From: Irpex lacteus | Taxonomy: Eukaryota > Basidiomycota > Agaricomycetes > Polyporales > Irpicaceae | Length of the DNA stretch: 64,000 bases | Assembly (NCBI GenBank): GCA_001986395.2 | Contig: MQVO02000008.1 | Coordinates: forward strand, 1,178,001-1,242,000 | Direction: 5' to 3' | Shown here: piece by piece, positions 57,775 to 64,000 of the stretch | Layout of the letters: each line of letters starts with the position of its first letter | Numbering within the stretch: the stretch's first letter is position 1 | Made by a program: the position numbers and the translations under genes | The notes under the pieces: model-generated | Databases searched by the model: none | Seen by the model: the letters and a program-made list of their open reading frames with translations, nothing else | What the model was told of the DNA's origin: nothing

Positions 57775-59429
57775 TCATGTATGCAATGAGATATTTCTAG
57801 CTTCGTTAAAGTTTTCTGTACCGGCGTGGGTGCTGGATCCCTCCATTTCATATGAATGTGAAGATGTCTCTTCTTCGTCTTCCATCTCTGCTCCGGTCTG
57901 TAACAACTGACCCATGTTGCCTACGAACCGCATATTTGTCGAATGATGGACAGAAATAGCGGACGGATCTGTGGCACTGGCGCCAACCTGTCGTAGATCC
58001 AGGATGAAGCGACAGATGATGATAGGCGTCATGCTGCGAATGGACTCGGATTCAATGAACAAGCCGTGAGAGAAGCGATGGCCAAACTGACACTTCTTGC
58101 AATGACGTTGAAATACCGAGCAAATATAGAATTGGCTGAGAAAAATTAGTTGAGATATCAGGTTGTACAATTATCACCGCAATGGAAACTTACACTTTGC
58201 TGCTCAATGATTTGGAATATGTTGAAAAGAAGAAGGAGTCTATGCCAGTGAGAGCAGTGTGAAAAGGTCGCCTCAGTTCATCAATACTGGCGCTTGCTAT
58301 AAGACATACATGAAATAGATTGTGCCTGTTATGGATATTCCATTACATGAAATCATCGCAGAGAAGTACTTGACTTACCATCGTGTAGCAGCATGGATGC
58401 TAGAGGCGCCTTGAGATTCAGTCTTCGTGCGTCCCTGTAGAGGCGAGCCGTTTTGAACCATGTGACTGCCGTGACAAGCACATCCGCAGCAATTACAGTA
58501 ATCCGTGTCGCCAATGTTACTGTGCAAACGCATACTATATTACTCTGTGAGTCGCCGGGTGCAGGGATATAACGTACAGCTACCGCAGAAGTCAGTTGGG
58601 TAGTATGATCTATGTGTTTTCTTTACTCACTTCAGAACCACGTTGGCCGGAAGAGTAAAATAGGATCTACAGCTATTGTCGGCTACAACTGCCGTAGCAC
58701 CCACAAAAACATACTGGGAGGATCAAAGGTTAATGGTATTATCAGTGAGGTTATGACCAACAGCATCCTCACCAAGTTCATGACGAACGGCACCATATTC
58801 AGGAGGAATACAATCGCGGGCACGGTAACTTTGGCATTCAGCAAGGCATAAACTCGTAGCGCAGCAAACACTAGTCCGTGATCAGCTATGTGCACGTCGA
58901 AGAGAGATGGTCAGGTACAATGCTCACCGGCGAAGCATAGAAGTTGTATCAGCTCTAATGCTTCAACGAAGTGTTGACTGGACACGCAGCTAGACCATTC
59001 GTAAGATCCCAGCGATAATCTGGCGGATTTGAAATCAAACGTACGTCTATGGGAGAATATTACAGATTGATTTGGTGTACAAATAACGTGAATAACGGAC
59101 GTACTTTGATCGGTATAGGAATAAAGGATTGAATACCGAATATGAGAGTCGTGTAGCGAGTGAATGCGTACAACCAAGTTGTCACAGTCCACTTCCTGCG
59201 CCATATGACCTTGACTTCCTGGGGGAAAGTGGCGATGCTATCAAAGAAATACAATGCTGATGGTATTTGTTGAGTGGCTAGCAGTGGGCACGAGCTAGCT
59301 GACTCTGATACGTACCAAAGAAAGCTACCCCGACATAAAGGCCAGCTTGCCTAGCAGACGTAATTAACAAATGGAGACTTTAATAGATAGAAAGACGTAC
59401 AATGCTTCTAGCTCTTCGAGTGAAGACAT
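57775..59429 (-). CDS. DUF6533-type multi-pass membrane protein, copy J
   Basis: Exon 1 from 59429 reads MSSLEELEA, exon 2 QAGLYVGVAFFG, exon 3 (59256-59105) LYFFDSIATFPQEVKVIW...VTTWLYAFTRY. The 2-nt exon is 59046-59045, then CVSSQHFVEALELIQLLCFA, VFAALRVYALLNAKVTV and VFLLNMVPFVMNLV. The tail has MTPIIICRFILDLRQVGAS, RFVGNMGQLLQTG and an acidic EMEDEEETS run ending at 57775. A TATAAA lies 82 nt upstream. A second ATG further upstream (59715, MSSRSVAIF) looks like a start, but I prefer 59429 because its 29-nt exon matches the family plan. Function unknown. Confidence 0.8.
59045..59046 (-). other. 2-nt exon of copy J (AC)
   Basis: On the minus strand preceded by CCCATAG and followed by GTACGT. 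Flanking introns are 58 nt (59104-59047) and 55 nt (59044-58990). AC plus C gives threonine before the cysteine. Confidence 0.72.
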
Positions 59430-60523
59430 TGATGATAATGTATCGTAGAAGGGAAGACCAGTACGCAAAGCGAGATCACATACGACCTAGTTTCCGAATC
59501 CAACTTCATCTTTATACTAGTGAGTAGGCAATTGATACCGAGACAACTACCGTTATTACCATGAGTAGATCTTTCAGCTACCGGAAGTTAAACCAACGGT
59601 TAGCAAACAGTTTTCTCATGATTGACCTTCGCAATTATTCAAAGAAGTTCGTACCGACAGATCTCTGACGCCAAACATGTAACTCACCGAATATAGCGAC
59701 ACTTCTCGAACTCATTGTCTGGCTCATACATGAGTCCTGGTAGTTTGTGACCATAAGGCAGTCCAGGTCTAGGTCTCTACTGCGCATGTCAGCTTCCTAC
59801 GGATTGACCAGTTCGCCATTAAACCCAAACACGGTTGTTTGCTATCAGCTGTGGTTCTCTCGCACGAGGATCGTCGGTGTGTCAAACGAAGTGGGATGCA
59901 TGTCATGCCATCTTGCTTCGAGGATGATCATGTTTGTACCCGAGTGATGTTGTCTGAGCATGCATACGGAATACTAGACCATTTCTCTGCTCACGTATCA
60001 TTGATCGTCTTCGAGCAAGGTGAGAGTGAAGCATACCTTTGAAGAGCAAACCTCGGAGCCTGCTACTTTGTCTCGCCTTACAGTTTCCACAGTCTAACAG
60101 GCGTGAGATGTTGGTGCCTGGAGCAGAAGCTGGCATCCGCGAATCTCACTGCCAATCCAGGGTACGCTTTCTCAGAGTCTATATCTTGGAACCGAGATAC
60201 ATAGCTCAGCTGACTGAAGAAAGCTCTCTAGATAGTTGTAACGCACCATGTTTTAGGAGCTGTGTCACTAGAGCCCGACGCATCACGCGGTTTCAATACA
60301 CAGGCTTGATTGACAGAAAAGAGACGGGAGCATTCGTAGTTTCTGCAGACGGGATACTGTCTTAGGGCCGGTTACTCGAGTACCGCAACCTTTGCGTCAA
60401 GTTCAAGGAAAGTCGCCCCCTCGATCAATCATAGTCAGTCTGAGTCTTCCGGTTATCCGCCCATTTCGGGCGACATCCGGCATGTTTAACTTTTCTACTT
60501 TTCTTCGTGATAACATCGTCCGT
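59430..60523. other. Intergenic
   Basis: Apart from the promoter of copy J and its possible alternative first exon near 59715, no gene was recognised. Confidence 0.4.
59511..59516 (-). promoter_or_regulatory. TATA box of copy J
   Basis: TATAAA on the minus strand, 82 nt upstream of the ATG at 59429; supports that start. Confidence 0.45.
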
Positions 60524-61483
60524 TTATCGACTCGACAACATGGCTTCTGCGCTAACTTGTCTTCGACGTTTACGAATGTCCAACACTAAATTAGAAAGTG
60601 CGTTGAGCGAGGTTCTCTCTATCAATGTTAGCATAACAGTCTTCACGCACCCAATTTGCCAGGTACTATCAGCCGCGTTACAGAGTCCAAGTGATTGGAC
60701 TGGTTGAGTCGGCGGGAAGCAGATTGTGCCAGCTGCGGAAGCTTCTTGGGACTACAAACTCTAAGTGTTAGCAGATACAGACCTTGCCACATCAGCGCAC
60801 CCACCAAAGATCCCCAGCACGATGTGATTGTCTTCGTTGAGAAGTTGTTGAAGAATACTCGGCAGGTGCCGAAAGTTAGTTGCTGGGTGCCATTGGCGGG
60901 GACGTCAAAGGTAGGTGCTAGCAAATGACGTTCATAAGATCGTATTCTCAAATCTCATGGCCTTTAACATACCAACTGAGCCTTGGAGAATGGTGATAGA
61001 ATTGTAGATTGTTTGGCAATCTTCGGAAATAGGTGGAAGAATGCCGTTCATCGCGCAGACGTCACTGCCTGATGAAAAATGTCAATGTACATAACGCCTA
61101 CGGCAAAGCAGGATACTTACAGATTTGTCCACATACGTTTACCGGAGTAGAGCTAGGAGCAGCAGCCGAAGATGAAGTCGGGGTCGCTGTTGTGCTCGTC
61201 TTCGCTGGAGGACGAGGGAACAAACCACGCTTTGCCGGTGACTGGGCATCGCTGCATGCGAGAGTCTCGATGAGAACGGTACTTTCTCCCACTGCCACTG
61301 TAGAACTGCCAATGACGACAGTCGTTTCACAAGAAGCAGGGGTTTCGCTCCGCTCTATTGGCTGAATTCAGCAAGTGGTCTCTAACACATGAGTTTAAAA
61401 CATCACTGACCGATGTATAGAGCAAAAGTACAAGCAGAGAAGGCGACGAGGACAAAAGCTAGACGCGAAAGAAAGGCCGCCAT
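60524..61483 (-). CDS. Secreted 'PISEDC' domain protein without CBM1
   Basis: Paralogue of the C-terminal part of the gene at 47673. The signal peptide MAAFLSRLAFVLVAFSACTF is split from the next exon by a phase-1 intron; then ERSETPASCETTVVIGSS, TLACSDAQSPAKRGLFPRPP and a Thr/Ser/Ala-rich linker. The shared domain reads NVCGQIC, CAMNGILPPISEDCQTIYN, VAPTFDVPANGTQQL, FGTCRVFFNNFS, SCWGSL, and, after an intron, CFPPTQPVQSLGLCNAADS then WQIG. The last exon reads on past the position where the 47.7 kb gene stops; the end at 60524 is the first stop in frame and may be wrong if a further intron exists. A CTATAAAG promoter site lies about 55 nt upstream. No catalytic motif is visible. Confidence 0.75.
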
Positions 61484-61535
61484 GGGTGCGATGTTTGTAG
61501 TGATCAGCCTGGATGAGAGGGTAAGCCGGACTGCT

Positions 61536-61543
61536 CTTTATAG
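61536..61543 (-). promoter_or_regulatory. TATA box of the 'PISEDC' gene
   Basis: CTATAAAG on the minus strand, about 55 nt upstream of the ATG at 61483. Confidence 0.45.
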
Positions 61544-63031
61544 CGGAATCATGCTGCTGCAATGCGCCTATCCACAACGTGAACATTCAGATTGCACATT
61601 CGGAAGGATTACACATACCATGAGCAGATAGGCAGTTCGAAGTTCGTGCTACCCCGTGGACTTGTTGACGGCGCCCGGAGGTATTCGAGCCTAGACTTGC
61701 GGAGTTCTCACGTATGTGCTATACAGAAGACATTGTCATATAGCGTAGACGATCCATGATGGACAGGACCCACCAATCAGAACGCCGTCAAACATGTGGA
61801 CATAGCAAAGACAGATTGACTGGTGTTGAAGTTTCAAGGCTGAAAAATAGCATGGACGACTGTTCCGAAATTGACTAAGCAGCACAGCTGTCCATTAGCA
61901 TGAATGAGGTGTAGAAACTGCGAACGCACATACCTGCATCGGAAGAGCCGTACTCTGCCGTGCAACACATCCTGCGGAATCCGCTCGGTATGCAGGTACC
62001 AGAAGACCAGGCCTTGCAGTCTGTATACATGGCAGCCGACAACTCCATCAGGCCAAATTCTGTCACCTATTGACCTGGGATTCTCGTGCCTTTTTCTGGA
62101 GAAGAAGGAGCTTTAATTGACAGCTCGTGTCGGATGATCGCCCGTGTCCGCGCACCAGGCACCTCCGGCAGGCGTCCAGACTATCGACCCAGCATCGAAG
62201 ACACGGGTTTTACTATCCGTTAAGGTAAAACTCTCTGGGGAAAGGCTTATCCCGGCACTGAGAACTCCACAAAACTGGGAAATTCCTATGAGAGTGAAGA
62301 AAGTGAGTCCGCCGCCGGCTACGTCGGACAAAAACCATCAACTTTAAACTCAAGAGCGCGTGTTGGCGGAAAGACGTACTGTATGTCCGGCACCATCGAG
62401 TGGGAACAGTCCACTCATTCCTCCTGCGGAGACCATCGAACCATAACGTTCCATGCTCTCTCGTAAACGTCTTGACCACAACGTGGAATATCGGATGACG
62501 AGGAGTGAATAAGACAAGACACGTTCCAGCCCGCCAATACAACGTCGACCGCCGTATCAGGCATGTCTTCTCGGAGGTGTCCTTGTTCTGGCGGCTGTGG
62601 GATAATCCCTGACGGTTCCGCTCACACGAAGTCTGTTCTTGCTCTTCTATCACCGCGTCCGATGTCTCGTCAGTCCTGGTTTGACAAGCTGCCGTACTCG
62701 CCGCGTTGGGTTCGACGTGTCTGGACATTTGGCCGGACATATGTCTGTAGAATAGTTTGTATGTCAGAATGAGTCTGCTGGGACTGTCCTTGCCCACATG
62801 TACCGTTTTTCTGACCATAGCGTTCCCCGTAGGCCTCAGCCGGCAAGAAGGGTTGAGCTTCCATTTTTTCTGTGTGCCTGGGTTGTTCCGCCACAGACCT
62901 GTGTCCTGCTTCGTTGTTGTTTTGCTCATTCGTATCCGCGGGACGGGAGTAGTGTTGGGACGAATCATATCGGATCAGCACATGCCAGCTATCACGCCCA
63001 TGCAACATACTTGGCCATTCGGGGCGAATAC

Positions 63032-63038
63032 TATATAG
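63032..63038 (+). promoter_or_regulatory. TATA box of the last gene
   Basis: TATATAG, 71 nt upstream of the ATG at 63103. Confidence 0.4.
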
Positions 63039-63102
63039 CGAGGGATGGTGGATTTTTTCCATGGCCAGATAGCTCAGAGACCGTACCATCGTCGCAAACA
63101 CG

Positions 63103-64000
63103 ATGAAATACCACTTCCATCTCTTCGTCCTCGTAGCCCTAGCTGCGTGCAGCAACGCCCTATACACCAGTAAGTCTTCGAACTCCCTTTACACAAAACC
63201 ACGACTTGACTTACACCATATCACCATAGAGCGCGACACAGACGACGCACCCTCCGTCTGTCCCTCTGGCGCAGTCGTCTCAAACACAACACTCACCTTA
63301 AACAACATCGACGTCCAATTCGCCACCGTCGACTGCACACCATCCACGGCGCCCTCCGCGAACTTGAACATCGGCGGCATCATCATCCCCATTCCTATCT
63401 TCCCGTTCCCGATCTTCCCTCTGCCATTCCCTTTCCCCTTCCCAGCTCCGCCCCCGAAGCCTAAGCCGACGAAGACGAAGACGGTCACGAGTACGATTGT
63501 TGGCACTAGCACGTCGTCGAGTGCGGTGCCGACGCCTACGTCGATTAATGTCTGCAATGTCCCATGTAAGTCGTAATTCTGCAGAGAACATCACGGTTCA
63601 GTTACTCATGCTGAATGTAGGCACGGACGCCTGTGGACACCTAGGAGACCTCCCTCCCATCTCTGAAGACTGTCAACAGATCTTCGACTCTATCAACATC
63701 ACTTCCGGGTCCATCGGTGAGTCAAATTCATTGATAACGTTTAAATACCCTCGACTGACAATAAAATAAATAAACAATCAGCACCGACGTTCGACGTCCA
63801 GATGAACCACATCCAACAACTCACCTTCGGCACTTGCCGCGTCTTCTTCGAGAACTTTAGTAATCAGACGTTGACGTTCTGTTGGGACACTCTGGTAAGC
63901 TGCATCGTCCTACCCGGTAATACTGCGTGATGAGAGTTGACCATATGCATGTGGCATACAGTCGCAACAAGCCCAAGCAGCAGACGCTGCGTGTTTCCCG
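63103..64000 (+). CDS. Secreted 'PISEDC' domain protein with Pro/Phe linker (cut by window end)
   Basis: Third family member, truncated by the window edge. Signal peptide MKYHFHLFVLVALAACSNAL, then a phase-1 intron and YTKRDTDDAPSVCPSGAVV; the KR is a possible Kex2 site. NTTLTLNNIDVQFATVDC parallels the N-domain of the CBM1 gene. The linker is unusual: GGIIIPIPIFPFPIFPLP continuing as alternating Pro/Phe, then KPKPTKTKT and a Ser/Thr-rich stretch. The shared domain follows: NVCNVPC, DACGHLGDLPPISEDCQQIF, SIAPTFDVQMNHIQQL, FGTCRVFFENFS, FCWDTL; the final exon starts SQQAQAADAACFP and runs off the end. The last intron is about 65 nt. No CBM1. Confidence 0.85.

Larger units (their letters stand above)
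61484..63102. other. Unresolved region, possible gene relics on minus strand
   Basis: Minus-strand frames at 62968-62213 (251 codons), 62331-62113 (with FFTLIGISQFCGVL) and 62066-61875 (with YTDCKAWSSGTC) are open but do not join into one protein with consistent splice sites. An ATG at 62574 begins MPDTAVDVVLAG, which resembles the FAD-binding start of fungal GMC oxidoreductases, but the third glycine of the motif and everything after it is out of register. This may be a decayed gene; I do not call it. Confidence 0.3.

Noticed and set aside
59684..59715. Alternative first exon MSSRSVAIF for copy J
   Set aside because: The 29-nt exon at 59429 matches the family exactly and has its own TATA box; the upstream one does not match in length.
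62213..62968. 251-codon minus-strand ORF
   Set aside because: Basic, low-sense composition, overlaps another long frame (62670-63167), no domain; probably a relic or chance.
1..64000. CRISPR arrays, transposases, rRNA genes, retroelements
   Set aside because: None seen; no regularly spaced repeats and no reverse transcriptase, integrase or transposase motifs in any frame examined.

Overview
The window is nuclear DNA of a filamentous basidiomycete, most likely an agaricomycete of the wood-decay type. Its genes carry many introns of about 50-70 nt. The gene families are those typical of such fungi: DUF6533 membrane proteins, fungal MYND-finger proteins, F-box/leucine-rich proteins, a fungal CBM1 cellulose-binding module, a Zn2Cys6 regulator and a pepsin-like protease. 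I saw no prokaryotic, viral or CRISPR signal.

Layout. (1) 1-25.4 kb is a gene-sparse block dominated by DUF6533-type integral membrane proteins: five plus-strand copies (A 1377, B 6706, E 14017, F 20329, G 23743), one minus-strand copy (C 10719-8959) and a 3' fragment (D, about 12.4-11.8 kb), plus one small cysteine-rich secreted protein (17035-16584). (2) 26.2-28.6 kb holds an uncharacterised agaricomycete protein module, and 31.4-29.7 kb an F-box/LRR gene with a likely 1-nt frameshift. (3) 33.5-31.8 kb is DUF6533 copy H. (4) 35.8-48.8 kb is a denser, more ordinary block: aspartic protease, casein kinase 1, MFS transporter, Zn2Cys6 regulator, p24 cargo receptor, and a secreted protein with a CBM1. 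(5) 49.1-53.5 kb is a tandem triplet of MYND-finger genes, the middle one broken. (6) 54.1-59.4 kb has a relic of the F-box first exon and two tail-to-tail DUF6533 copies (I, J). (7) 60.5-64 kb has two more members of the secreted family seen at 47.7 kb, the last cut by the window end.

The most striking observation is in the DUF6533 family. Nine copies share one exon plan: 29 nt (17 nt in I), 35 nt, about 155 nt, then an exon of only 2 nt, then about 62 nt. The 2-nt exon lies between two introns of normal size. Its sequence differs between copies (AG, GA, GC, AT, AC), but its length and splice sites do not, and including it restores the reading frame in eight of nine copies. The ninth (B) has lost one nucleotide in the preceding exon, so skipping the 2-nt exon would put it back in frame. 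I do not know of any description of this.

How the genes may act together: nothing links the membrane-protein cluster to a known pathway. The MFS transporter and the Zn2Cys6 factor are neighbours on the same strand and could be a transporter-regulator pair, but this is inference. The three secreted proteins of the 'PISEDC' family share a C-terminal domain and differ in the linker or binding module.
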